From assembly GCA_020403045.1 (NCBI GenBank), contig JADBYK010000054.1:1-50989 (forward strand): 50,989 nt of DNA, written 5' to 3'. Both the position numbers and the translations under genes were made by a program. Positions 9,226 through 16,831 of this stretch are shown here, in pieces. This stretch comes from Cytophagales bacterium (lineage in GTDB: Bacteria; Bacteroidota; Bacteroidia; Cytophagales; Cyclobacteriaceae). The notes beneath the pieces were generated by a model. It did no database searches. It was not told where the DNA came from and saw nothing but the letters and a program-made list of their open reading frames with translations. Position 1 is the stretch's first letter. Every line of letters begins with the position of its first letter.

Positions 9226-9618
9226 TTATTTACTATTTGGTTCAGGTGGTTCGTTCCAATTTTCTTCAACCCATTGGGTAAACTTATTGATTCTTTTGCT
9301 TAGCGAGTCATAATCATTGTTTAAAACTTGATATTTATCTTTATCCGCCAATGATCCTGTTTCGAATAGGAAATCAAGATGGACAATCGTCTCATCGCAT
9401 TCTGATTGGGCATAAACGAGATACTTAACAAAGTCAGCCTTGTACCTTCCCCTTCCATAACCTTCAACAATCATTGAAGTTACTGATTTTGAAGACCTGC
9501 GAATCTGCCCACCTTCTTCATACATCTCAAACTTTGGAAGTGTGAGAGACATCTTATGAATCTGAATGGCCAAACGTTTTGACTCGTTGTAGATATCTAA
9601 ATCCCTATAACTTTTCAT
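9226..9618 (-). CDS. four-helix bundle protein, S23 / 23S rRNA intervening-sequence type
   Basis: A protein of 130 residues. The start [23 protein letters not shown], the middle block [47 protein letters not shown] and the overall length match the S23-type four-helix bundle family. Members are often encoded within intervening sequences in 23S rRNA genes; here there is no rRNA and the gene sits inside the arginine operon. It is bracketed by heptamer arrays on both sides (9170-9204 and 9645-9672), suggesting arrival as a small cassette between argE and the NUDIX gene. The function of the family is unknown; nucleic-acid binding has been proposed. Confidence 0.88.
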   Translation of the reverse strand: MKSYRDLDIYNESKRLAIQIHKMSLTLPKFEMYEEGGQIRRSSKSVTSMIVEGYGRGRYKADFVKYLVYAQSECDETIVHLDFLFETGSLADKDKYQVLNNDYDSLSKRINKFTQWVEENWNEPPEPNSK

Positions 9619-9644
9619 TTGGATAACTTATATCTGTTGTTACA

Positions 9645-9672
9645 AAACCGGAAACCGGCATCCGGGAACCTT
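9645..9672 (-). repeat. heptamer array B (4 units)
   Basis: Units AAACCGG, AAACCGG, CATCCGG, GAACCTT on the plus strand. The array directly abuts the argE stop codon (from 9673) and lies 26 nt upstream of the S23-type gene start. Confidence 0.8.
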
Positions 9673-10728
9673 TTATAATTTTTCAATCAATTTAATATAA
9701 CCAGCAATTCCATCCTCAATCTCCTGTAGATATATGAACTCATTTGCACTGTGCGATCTTGCCGAGTCGCCCGGACCTAGTTTTATCGATGGAACTGGAA
9801 TAAGTGCTTTGTCTGATGTAGTAGGGGAGCCATAGAATGTAACTCCTAGTTTTTCGCCAGCCTTATACAGTGGGTGTACTTTTGGAATTCCAGAAGAACG
9901 AAGTCTTAGTGAGCGGGGTGTTACCTCACATTGAACATGCTGTTGGATAGTCGCCAAGATTTCTTCTAACGAGTACGCATCTGTTGCCCGAACATCTACT
10001 GTAAATTTACATTCGGAGGGAACCTGATTGTGTGCCTGGCCAGCGTGAATAACGGTAACCGACATTTTTACTTTACCGAGTGATTCAGAGATTTTAGGGA
10101 ATTCGTAGGTACGAAACCATTCGATGTCTTTGAGTGATTGATAGATCGCATTGACACCTTCTTCACGAGCAGCGTGTCCGGCTTTTCCATACGTAACGCA
10201 ATCGAGCACCATGAGTCCTTTCTCCGCTACTGCGAAATTCATCAATGTCGGTTCTCCAACAATCGCCATATCGATGGCAGGAAGTTCTTTCCAGACCATT
10301 TCAATCCCTCCTGTACCAGAAATTTCTTCTTCGGCTGTGGCCGCCAGTACTAAATTGTATTTGAGATTGGGGCGATCGTAGAAATTGAAAAACGTCATTA
10401 TCAATGAGACTAGTGGCCCACCTGCATCGTTGCTACCTAGTCCAAACAGTTTCCCATTTTCAATCACTGGCGAATACGGGTCGCGGGTATACGATGGATT
10501 TGGCTTTACGGTGTCGTGATGGGAATTTAAAAGTAAGGTGGGCTTAGACGCATCAAAGAATTTATTTTTCGCCCATACATTATTTCCAACGCGCTTTGCT
10601 TCCATCCCATGATAGCTAAAGAAGCCCATAAGCAATCCGGCCGTTTTATCTTCTTCTTTACTGAAAGAAGGAATCGTGATCAGTTGCTGAAGAAGATCAA
10701 TAGCGATACTATGTAAATGTTCCCTCAT
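9673..10728 (-). CDS. argE: M20-family N-acylornithine / N-acylcitrulline deacylase
   Basis: A protein of 351 residues of the M20/ArgE/DapE metallopeptidase family. Zinc-site motifs: LLLNSHHDTVKP (about 65-76, first His and Asp), FGLGSNDAGG (bridging Asp), AATAEEEISGTGG (catalytic and metal Glu pair) and VGEPT. It is encoded in the same operon as an ArgF'-type transcarbamylase, which carbamoylates acylated ornithine, so the physiological substrate is expected to be N-acetyl- or N-succinyl-citrulline rather than acylornithine. Its start overlaps the argB stop by 4 nt (ATGA). Slightly shorter than E. coli ArgE but with all key residues visible. Confidence 0.9.
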   Translation of the reverse strand: MREHLHSIAIDLLQQLITIPSFSKEEDKTAGLLMGFFSYHGMEAKRVGNNVWAKNKFFDASKPTLLLNSHHDTVKPNPSYTRDPYSPVIENGKLFGLGSNDAGGPLVSLIMTFFNFYDRPNLKYNLVLAATAEEEISGTGGIEMVWKELPAIDMAIVGEPTLMNFAVAEKGLMVLDCVTYGKAGHAAREEGVNAIYQSLKDIEWFRTYEFPKISESLGKVKMSVTVIHAGQAHNQVPSECKFTVDVRATDAYSLEEILATIQQHVQCEVTPRSLRLRSSGIPKVHPLYKAGEKLGVTFYGSPTTSDKALIPVPSIKLGPGDSARSHSANEFIYLQEIEDGIAGYIKLIEKL

Positions 10729-11516
10729 GAAAGCGTAATCAGAGTGCCTTTGGTGTCGTAGCCTGTGTTGGCTAACAAATTAGTATGTTCTCCTATGAGT
10801 ACCTCTTTTACTCCGTGATTAATAGCATCAAAAGCATTTTCTAGTTTAGGTAGTATCCCATCATGAAAGGCGCCCTCCTTAAGTAACTGTTGATACATAC
10901 TCTTATTGAGTGTATTGATAACAGTTTCTTCTTTGGCCACATCTCTTAAGACGCCTGTTTTTTCAAAGCAAAAAATAAGACGTGTATCGAAGTGCTTGCT
11001 TAACGAAACAGCCAGTACAGAGGCAATGGTATCCGCATTGGTGTTCAGCATCACGCCATTTGCATGAGTAAGTGGAGCAAATACGGGAATGACATTCTGT
11101 TTTAACAGAAAATAGAGCAATGTAGAGTTCACGCTTTCTGCAGTGATATCACCTACAAACCCGAAATCAACTTCACCTACAGGTCGTTTAACGGCTTTAA
11201 TCAAATTACCATCCGCACCGGTAAGGCCGATGGCATTACAATGAAGCCCCTGAAGCTGTGCAACGATTTGTTTATTTACCAAACCACCGTAGACCATGGT
11301 CACTAAATCCCGGGTAGGGGAATCTGTAATTCTTCGGCCTTTTACGTATTGACTTTCAATCCCGAGTTGGTCCCCTAGCTTGGTGGCGATCTTTCCTCCG
11401 CCATGAATTAATATTTTAGGGGCTTGGATAGATGCGAAATCTTTTAGAAAAGAAGCTAATGCTTGTTCATCATCCAAAACATTTCCCCCGATTTTTATGA
11501 CGTATAGTTTATTCAT
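10725..11516 (-). CDS. argB: N-acetyl(succinyl)glutamate kinase
   Basis: A protein of 263 residues, amino acid kinase fold. It phosphorylates N-acylglutamate, the second step of the acylated arginine route. Visible motifs: VIKIGGNVLD at the N-terminus (phosphate-binding Lys), LIHGGGK near 38-44 and GLTGADGNL near 125. Length is typical of the short arginine-insensitive type: no long N-terminal helix as in arginine-feedback-inhibited ArgB, so direct inhibition of this enzyme by arginine is less likely. Coupled to argE by a 4-nt overlap; 8 nt downstream of argF'. Confidence 0.93.
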   Translation of the reverse strand: MNKLYVIKIGGNVLDDEQALASFLKDFASIQAPKILIHGGGKIATKLGDQLGIESQYVKGRRITDSPTRDLVTMVYGGLVNKQIVAQLQGLHCNAIGLTGADGNLIKAVKRPVGEVDFGFVGDITAESVNSTLLYFLLKQNVIPVFAPLTHANGVMLNTNADTIASVLAVSLSKHFDTRLIFCFEKTGVLRDVAKEETVINTLNKSMYQQLLKEGAFHDGILPKLENAFDAINHGVKEVLIGEHTNLLANTGYDTKGTLITLS

Positions 11517-11524
11517 ATTAAAAA

Positions 11525-12574
11525 TTAGAGTTTGCCAGTTTCTGGGTTCCCATTACCGGTAACTGGCAACTTGAAACCATTTAGTATTTCCGCCAACACC
11601 GCCTGAGCAGCCCACACTCGATTACTTGCTTGTTGGGTAACCAAACTTGCTGAACTATCCAGTACTTCATCGCTTAACTCCACATTTCTCCTAACAGGCA
11701 AGCAGTGCATTATTTTTGCATTGTTGGTTGAGGCTAACTTTTCATGGGTAAGCATCCATTCGGGATCATTACAATAAATTTTTCCGTAATCCGCGAAGGT
11801 GCTCCAGTTTTTCACATACACGAAGTCTGCATTCTTCAGTGCTTCATCTTGATTGTGAGTAATTGTAGCTCCTTTCGTAAATTTTGCGTCAAGTTCGTAA
11901 TCTTCCGGATGCGTGATGATAAATTCGGCACCACCCCAGGCGTTGATCCACTGTGAAAAACTATTGGCTACACATTGGGGTAATGCTTTCACATGGGGAG
12001 CCCAGGTCAATACTATTTTTGGTTTTCCTGCCTGCCTACCCTCCGCAAGGCTACGGGAGGCGGGACGTAAGGCATGGCTTTTTTCTTTGAACATCTCCTG
12101 AATCGTGATGAGGTCGGTCAGGCTTTGAAGCGGATGCAGGGTCGCGCTCTCTAAGCTGACAACAGGAACGCCTGAATATTTCACAAATTGGTTGATGTAC
12201 AATTCACTGTAGTCATCTTCTTTATTCTTTAAGGAAGGGAAAGTTCGAATCCCTAATACATCAAAGTACTTTCCGAGAATGGGAGCAGCATCTTTCACGT
12301 GTTCTACCGTGGTGCCACTCATTATAGCTTCGTCTTCAAACTCTAATGCCCAGCCATCTTGCCCCACGTTAAAAGCGATTACATCCATACCTAGATTTTT
12401 GGCAGCAATTTCTGTGCTCAATCTCGTCCGCATACTTGGATTCAGAAAAAGTAAACCCATTCGCTTTCCCTTGCCGAGCGTAACATCCTTGAACGGGTTA
12501 CTTTTGTATTCCAATGCTTTTGCTATGAGTAGTTGGAAATCGGGGGCATCCTCACACGAAATGAACTTTTTCAT
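11525..12574 (-). CDS. argF': N-succinyl/acetyl-ornithine transcarbamylase (ArgF')
   Basis: A protein of 349 residues. The carbamoyl phosphate motif is FLNPSMRTRLST (43-54); the acylornithine class is shown by ATLHPLQSLTDL and by HCLPVRRN near the C-terminus. At the specificity position (Glu92 in Xanthomonas acetylornithine enzyme, Pro90 in the Bacteroides succinylornithine enzyme) this protein has Val90 in GTTVEH. Published replacement of that Glu by Pro, Ser, Ala or Val changed the Xanthomonas enzyme to succinylornithine use, so a succinyl substrate is inferred. Two oddities: an insert of about 18 residues (166-183, SHALRPASRSLAEGRQAG) encoded by a GC-rich palindrome, and a C-terminal tail (LPVTGNGNPETGKL) encoded by heptamer repeats. 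Overlaps argD by 4 nt. Confidence 0.93.
   Translation of the reverse strand: MKKFISCEDAPDFQLLIAKALEYKSNPFKDVTLGKGKRMGLLFLNPSMRTRLSTEIAAKNLGMDVIAFNVGQDGWALEFEDEAIMSGTTVEHVKDAAPILGKYFDVLGIRTFPSLKNKEDDYSELYINQFVKYSGVPVVSLESATLHPLQSLTDLITIQEMFKEKSHALRPASRSLAEGRQAGKPKIVLTWAPHVKALPQCVANSFSQWINAWGGAEFIITHPEDYELDAKFTKGATITHNQDEALKNADFVYVKNWSTFADYGKIYCNDPEWMLTHEKLASTNNAKIMHCLPVRRNVELSDEVLDSSASLVTQQASNRVWAAQAVLAEILNGFKLPVTGNGNPETGKL
11537..11571 (-). repeat. heptamer array C (5 units), partly coding
   Basis: Units AGTTTCT, GGGTTCC, CATTACC, GGTAACT, GGCAACT on the plus strand. The array is inside the 3' end of argF' and encodes most of its non-conserved C-terminal tail. Confidence 0.75.
12026..12079 (-). 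repeat. GC-rich imperfect palindrome inserted in frame in argF'
   Basis: A 54-bp segment (18 codons) with CCTCC / GGAGG arms and CCTGCC / GGCGGG outer arms, much richer in GC than the flanking gene. Comparison with remembered Bacteroides ArgF' places it between the DLITIQE and KPKIVLTWAPH blocks, where the family has only a few residues. CCTGCC-type motifs recur in array E at 14787-14807. It looks like an inserted palindromic repeat tolerated in frame. Confidence 0.6.
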
Positions 12575-13707
12575 AGGGCAGTGACCTGTTTAAATTCCGT
12601 TGTCATTGCTTCCAAAAATAAATCAGCATCATTTTTTGAAAAAGCCAAGGACGGCAATAAGCGCACCGTGTTTGGTTTAGCTTCGCCTGTAAAGATATGG
12701 TGTTTGAAGAGTAAGTCTTTACGCAGTGATGTGAGTGATTCATGTAAATCAAAACCAATCATCAGCCCTTGCCCACGCACTTCCAAAATGGGTGAGAATT
12801 TTTTCAGTTCCTGCATCCAGTAGCTGCCCAGCTCGGCTGCATGCTGCATCAGGTTTTCCTTTTCAATTACGTCTAAGACCGCCAACGAGGCCGCGCAAGC
12901 CAGGTAATTTCCTCCGAATGTGGTTCCGAGCATTCCACTCCATGGTTTGATGTCCGGATGAATAAGTACACCACCCACCGGAAACCCATTCCCCATCCCT
13001 TTTGCAATCGTTATCAAGTCTGCTTCAATGCCAGCGAATTGGTGCGCAAAAAATTTACCCGTGCGTCCATAACCGGATTGTACTTCATCGAGGATCAAAA
13101 GTGCACCGACCTCCTTGCATTTTTTTGATAAGAGTTGAAGGAACAAGTGATTTGGGATATGAATGCCACCCACACCCTGTATACCTTCGATGATAACGGC
13201 AGCAATATCTTTATTGATTTCATTTACGAAGGCAGCTTCATCATTGAAGGGGAGAAAAATAATTTCATGCCCGGCATTAAAAGGTGCAACGATTTTAGGG
13301 TTATCAGTAGCCGCAACTGCACCGGACGTTCGACCATGAAATGCTTTTTTAAACGCTATAACTTTTTTCCGGCCGTTTACAAATGAAGCGAGCTTCAGTG
13401 CATTTTCGTTAGCTTCAGCACCCGAGTTGCAAAGAAACAGTTGGTGATTGGGGTAACCAGAAAGTTGACCAAGTTTCTCTGCTAGCTTTTCCTGCAATTC
13501 GTTCTTGATACTGTTAGAATAAAAACTGATTTTATCTAATTGTGATTTGAGTGCTTCGACAAAGTGTGGATGGTTATGACCAATTGAGATCACCGCGTGA
13601 CCACCATACAAGTCCAAATATTTATTTTCTTCTTTGTCCCACAGCCACGAACCTTGCGCTTTTACAGGCTCGATTGGGAAAAGAGGGTAGACGTCAAATA
13701 ATCTCAT
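12571..13707 (-). CDS. argD: acetyl/succinylornithine aminotransferase
   Basis: A protein of 378 residues, class III PLP aminotransferase. It makes N-acylornithine from the N-acylglutamate semialdehyde with glutamate as donor. Visible blocks: YLDLYGGHAVISIGHNHP, the phosphate-binding NSGAEANENALKLA, KAFHGRTSGA, LILDEVQSGYGRTG with the PLP-pairing Asp, and the Schiff-base Lys in ITIAKGMGNGFPVG; TTFGGN follows. Length is typical. It overlaps argF' by 4 nt (ATGA) and is separated from argC by heptamer array D. Confidence 0.93.
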   Translation of the reverse strand: MRLFDVYPLFPIEPVKAQGSWLWDKEENKYLDLYGGHAVISIGHNHPHFVEALKSQLDKISFYSNSIKNELQEKLAEKLGQLSGYPNHQLFLCNSGAEANENALKLASFVNGRKKVIAFKKAFHGRTSGAVAATDNPKIVAPFNAGHEIIFLPFNDEAAFVNEINKDIAAVIIEGIQGVGGIHIPNHLFLQLLSKKCKEVGALLILDEVQSGYGRTGKFFAHQFAGIEADLITIAKGMGNGFPVGGVLIHPDIKPWSGMLGTTFGGNYLACAASLAVLDVIEKENLMQHAAELGSYWMQELKKFSPILEVRGQGLMIGFDLHESLTSLRKDLLFKHHIFTGEAKPNTVRLLPSLAFSKNDADLFLEAMTTEFKQVTAL

Positions 13708-13734
13708 CGTTAACTTAATTTTTGGTGTTTAATT

Positions 13735-13783
13735 GTTCCTGGTTTCCAGTTACCAGTAACTGGAAATCAGGAACTGGGAACTT
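13735..13783 (-). repeat. heptamer array D (7 units) forming an inverted repeat
   Basis: Units GTTCCTG, GTTTCCA, GTTACCA, GTAACTG, GAAATCA, GGAACTG, GGAACTT. The unit orientation flips in the middle, giving arms 13739-13753 and 13756-13770 that pair at 14 of 15 positions around a 2-nt centre. It lies between argC and argD and ends at the argC stop. It could form a stable intercistronic hairpin or a cruciform. Confidence 0.8.
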
Positions 13784-14760
13784 TAAAAAACACTTCCTTT
13801 CAATTTTAATCCCACTGATTCATCGAGCCCAAACATTAAATTCATATTCTGCACGGCTTGCCCACTTGCGCCCTTCAACAAGTTATCGGTTGTGGAATGG
13901 ATTGCCAGTTTGCTACCAATTTTTTCTAGATGAATCAAGCATTTGTTTGTATTCACTACTTGCTTAAGGTCAATCATTTCATCGGCTATGTGCGTGAACG
14001 GATGCGACTTATAGTACTCTTTAAACAATTGATTTGCTTCCTCTAAGCTAAGATCGCAGTCCAGTACGGAGCTGACAAAAATTCCCCTTGTAAAATCTCC
14101 CCGCCATGGAACAAAGTTGATGGCATCATCGAAGTTGGGTTGCAGTGATTTTATAGTTTGATTTATTTCTCCCAGATGTTGGTGCGTTAATGTCTTATAA
14201 GCGGAGACATTATTTGCTCGCCAGGTGAAGTGTGTAGCATCTTGTAATTTTTGGCCTGCACCGGTAGATCCGGTAATTCCGGTTGTATGTACTTCTACGA
14301 GAAGGCCTGCATTTGCTAATGGCAATAATCCCAACTGTATGGTAGTGGCAAAACAACCTGGGTTGGCAATGTTTTTTGCTTGCCTAATTTTTTCACGTTG
14401 AAACTCGGGAAGACCATACACAAATTCTCGCTCACCTGCTTTTTCACCTAATCTGAAATCATTTCCTAAATCGATAATCTTTGTTTCGGCTTTGAATTTA
14501 TTTTCGATCAACAGCTTTTTGCTTTCTCCATGACTAAGGCAAAGAAACAACACATCTACTTCTTGACTGAAGTATTCTGAGAATTTCAAATTTGTTTCTC
14601 CGACTAAATCATGATGAACTGAAGTCAATGGTTTATCTGCCTGACTTCTGCTTTGAACAAAAATCAATTCAAGCGCAGGATGATTCAATAGTAGTCGAAC
14701 TGTTTCGCCACCTGTATAGCCAGCCCCTCCAATAATACCAGCTTTGATTTGTGCGCTCAT
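13783..14760 (-). CDS. argC: N-acetyl(succinyl)-gamma-glutamyl-phosphate reductase
   Basis: A protein of 325 residues. It reduces N-acyl-glutamyl phosphate to the semialdehyde with NADPH, the third step. The N-terminal Rossmann motif is GIIGGAGYTGGETVRLLLNHP; the catalytic Cys is in NPGCFATTIQL near residue 135. The later block VPWRGDFTRGIF contains conserved Arg residues. Length is normal for the Bacteroidota form. It overlaps argG by 4 nt (ATGA). Confidence 0.94.
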   Translation of the reverse strand: MSAQIKAGIIGGAGYTGGETVRLLLNHPALELIFVQSRSQADKPLTSVHHDLVGETNLKFSEYFSQEVDVLFLCLSHGESKKLLIENKFKAETKIIDLGNDFRLGEKAGEREFVYGLPEFQREKIRQAKNIANPGCFATTIQLGLLPLANAGLLVEVHTTGITGSTGAGQKLQDATHFTWRANNVSAYKTLTHQHLGEINQTIKSLQPNFDDAINFVPWRGDFTRGIFVSSVLDCDLSLEEANQLFKEYYKSHPFTHIADEMIDLKQVVNTNKCLIHLEKIGSKLAIHSTTDNLLKGASGQAVQNMNLMFGLDESVGLKLKGSVF

Positions 14761-16013
14761 AAGTTGTTTCCGGTTTCTGGTTTCCCTGCCTTGCAGGCAG
14801 GCAGGTGGTTTCCGGTAACAGGCAACTGGGAACTGGCAACTTGATAATGAATCGCCACTTGATTACCAAAAATCTTTGTAAACCCTTTTACATCTTCTCC
14901 GGTCCAACCTAAATTCATCTCGCCATACTTGCCAAATTTACTTGACATCAAATCAAAGCGTGATTCAATACCGTTTACCTGATAACGATAAGGATAAAGT
15001 GTGATGGACACTTCGCCTGTTACATTTTCTTGAGAGTTCGTAAGGAACGCTTCTATATTGCGCATCACGGGATCCAGGTATTGACCCTCGTGCAGCCAGT
15101 TGCCATAAAATTGTGCCAGCTGGTCCTTCCAGCTCAACTGCCATTTCGTAAGCACATGCTTCTCCAAAGCATGATGTGCTTTGATGATGAGCAGGGGAGC
15201 TGCTGCTTCAAAACCAACACGGCCTTTGATACCAATGATGGTATCTCCTACATGAATATCTCTACCAATTCCGTAAGGACCTGCAATGGACTGAAAAAAA
15301 TGGATCGCTTCAGTCGGATGGGAAAAGTTTTTACCATTGATTGAAAACAACTCACCTTTTGCAAACCCGATCTTTACTTCTTCGTTTCCATCTTTGGTAA
15401 CTTGTGTTGGCCATGCTTCCTCGGGAAGTTGCCCCATCGAGTTCAGCGTTTCTTTACCGCCCACGCTTGTTCCCCAGATACCTTGGTTGATGGAGTACTT
15501 GGCTTTTTCAAAATTGAAAGAAACACCTTTCTTTTTCAGGTATTCAATTTCTTCTTCGCGGCTCAATCGCTTTTCGCGAATGGGAGTAATGATTTCCAAC
15601 CCGGGCAACAAGATTTGAAACACCATATCGAACCGCACTTGATCGTTGCCAGCACCTGTGCTACCATGAGACACAGCGTCAGCTTTTATTTCTTTGGCGT
15701 AATTGGCTACCGCCAAGGCTTGCGACATTCTTTCAGCGCTTACACTTAGCGGGTAGGTTGCGTTCTTCAATACATTACCAAAAATTAAATACCGAATTAC
15801 TTTTTCGTAATACGATTTAGTGGCATCTACAGTTTTATGAGATGCCATCCCCAAATTTTTTGCACGCGTTTCTATGGATTGTACTTCGGCTGCATCAAAT
15901 CCACCGGTGTTCACCGTAATAGAATGGACTTCATAGCCCAGGTCTTCCGACAAATACTTTGCACAGTAGGAGGTATCTAAACCACCACTAAAGGCCAAAA
16001 GAACTTTTTTCAT
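14757..16013 (-). CDS. argG: argininosuccinate synthase
   Basis: A protein of 418 residues from the ATG at 16013; an in-frame TTG two codons earlier is less likely because the ATG forms a TAATG junction with the upstream stop. It joins citrulline and aspartate with ATP. The ATP-pyrophosphatase P-loop is LLAFSGGLDTSYCAKYL. HGSTGAGNDQVRFD and the later SINQGIWGTSVGGKE blocks are characteristic. The last ~27 residues (after IHYQ: LPVTGN, LPACKAGK, PETGNNL) are encoded by heptamer array E and do not look like family sequence. Coupled to argC by ATGA overlap. Confidence 0.95.
   Translation of the reverse strand: MKKVLLAFSGGLDTSYCAKYLSEDLGYEVHSITVNTGGFDAAEVQSIETRAKNLGMASHKTVDATKSYYEKVIRYLIFGNVLKNATYPLSVSAERMSQALAVANYAKEIKADAVSHGSTGAGNDQVRFDMVFQILLPGLEIITPIREKRLSREEEIEYLKKKGVSFNFEKAKYSINQGIWGTSVGGKETLNSMGQLPEEAWPTQVTKDGNEEVKIGFAKGELFSINGKNFSHPTEAIHFFQSIAGPYGIGRDIHVGDTIIGIKGRVGFEAAAPLLIIKAHHALEKHVLTKWQLSWKDQLAQFYGNWLHEGQYLDPVMRNIEAFLTNSQENVTGEVSITLYPYRYQVNGIESRFDLMSSKFGKYGEMNLGWTGEDVKGFTKIFGNQVAIHYQVASSQLPVTGNHLPACKAGKPETGNNL
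14766..14842 (-). repeat. heptamer array E (11 register-keeping units), coding for the ArgG tail
   Basis: Units GTTTCCG, GTTTCTG, GTTTCCC, then a 21-bp GC-rich stretch (three units' length, with CAGGCAGGCAGG), then GTTTCCG, GTAACAG, GCAACTG, GGAACTG, GCAACTT. The 7-bp register is kept across the GC-rich block. It starts 5 bp after the argC start codon on the map and covers the 3' end of argG. Confidence 0.8.
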
Positions 16014-16747
16014 TACCAAAAGAATAAAAAGCTTAAAAATGAATTTTTCTTAACGGCACCATCGTCTTCTTTTTTCTTCCAGCCTTTCAACAACACAAAT
16101 TGTTTGAAACGAACCCATCGGTCAAATACCTTGTTGTCGCTGCGAAGATCTCGGCCCCAAAAGTTTTCTGCTTTAGCTTCGTGGTGCTTTTTCAATTCCA
16201 GTTCTTTTGCTTTTTCAACCGGGTCGTAGAGCATCGCGGTGCACATACAATTTTGACGATTCTTGCTCATCAAAATTTCGTAGTTCACACAACTCTGGCA
16301 ACCCTTCCAAAACTGCTCATCGTTGGTTAACTGATTGTAAGTTACGGGTTCGTAACCCAAATCTGAATTGATTTTCATTACGGCCAATCCGGTCGTCAAT
16401 CCAAAAATTTTCGCATCCGGATATTTCTTCCTCGAGAGTTCAAAGACTTTGCGTTTGATTTCGGTGGCAACTCCACTTTTGCGGAACGGAGGAGAAACAA
16501 TCAACCCACTATTGGCAACAAATTTTTCGTGCTCCCACGATTCAATGTAACAAAAACCTACCCAAGTTCCATCAGGCATTAATGCAATAACTGCTTTACC
16601 TTCCGCCATCTTTTGCTTGATGTAGTCGGGCGAGCGTTTGGCAATTCCGGTTCCACGAGCCTTGGCTGATTCGGCCATCTCGTTGGTAATGGTTTCCGCA
16701 TAATGAATGTCTGCAGCCATAGCTGCACGAACAATGATATTTTCCAA
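16013..16747 (-). CDS. GNAT acyltransferase, probable N-acylglutamate synthase of the arg operon
   Basis: A protein of 244 residues and first gene of the arginine operon, joined to argG by a TAATG junction. Residues about 5-140 form a GNAT domain with the acyl-CoA loop VSPPFRKSGVATEIKRKVF (RxxGxA). No argA or argJ is present, and a first-step enzyme is otherwise missing; a related GNAT protein in Bacteroides arg operons has been assigned by mutant-fitness work as an N-acylglutamate synthase (recalled, not checked). After the GNAT core come four cysteines in a CxxC...CxC layout (C150, C153, C167, C169), which could bind a metal. The C-terminal third is basic and unlike standard GNAT proteins. 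Function assigned from context and partial homology. Confidence 0.75.
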   Translation of the reverse strand: MENIIVRAAMAADIHYAETITNEMAESAKARGTGIAKRSPDYIKQKMAEGKAVIALMPDGTWVGFCYIESWEHEKFVANSGLIVSPPFRKSGVATEIKRKVFELSRKKYPDAKIFGLTTGLAVMKINSDLGYEPVTYNQLTNDEQFWKGCQSCVNYEILMSKNRQNCMCTAMLYDPVEKAKELELKKHHEAKAENFWGRDLRSDNKVFDRWVRFKQFVLLKGWKKKEDDGAVKKNSFLSFLFFW

Positions 16748-16753
16748 TTTGAT

Positions 16754-16831
16754 TTAAAACGTTAGAATGAAGAAAAGATTAACTGGGTGCATGCGCACCA
16801 TGTCAAAACCTCCTGGAGGCTTGACCTGCAT
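16754..16831 (-). CDS. possible leader peptide upstream of the arg operon
   Basis: A 25-codon frame starts at ATG 16831; an internal in-frame ATG at 16801 gives 15 residues (MVRMHPVNLFFILTF). The internal ATG has a perfect AGGAGG (minus strand of 16809-16814) seven nt ahead. That is striking in a phylum that seldom uses Shine-Dalgarno sites. The AGGAGG lies in a hairpin (16803-16824) that would mask it. There is no run of Arg codons, so a classical arginine attenuator is not supported. Confidence 0.4.
   Translation of the reverse strand: MQVKPPGGFDMVRMHPVNLFFILTF

Noticed and set aside
9165-9269. Longer NUDIX N-terminus from 9269.
   Set aside because: The added residues are read from the heptamer array and overlap the S23-type gene; the ATG at 9164 gives a normal family start.
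14787-14807. CAGGCAGGCAGG block in array E as a separate trinucleotide or tetranucleotide repeat.
   Set aside because: It is only 21 bp and keeps the 7-bp register of the array, so it is treated as part of it.
16754-16831. Classical arginine attenuator leader peptide.
   Set aside because: The small frame has only one Arg codon, no Arg run, and no terminator with a T tail follows.
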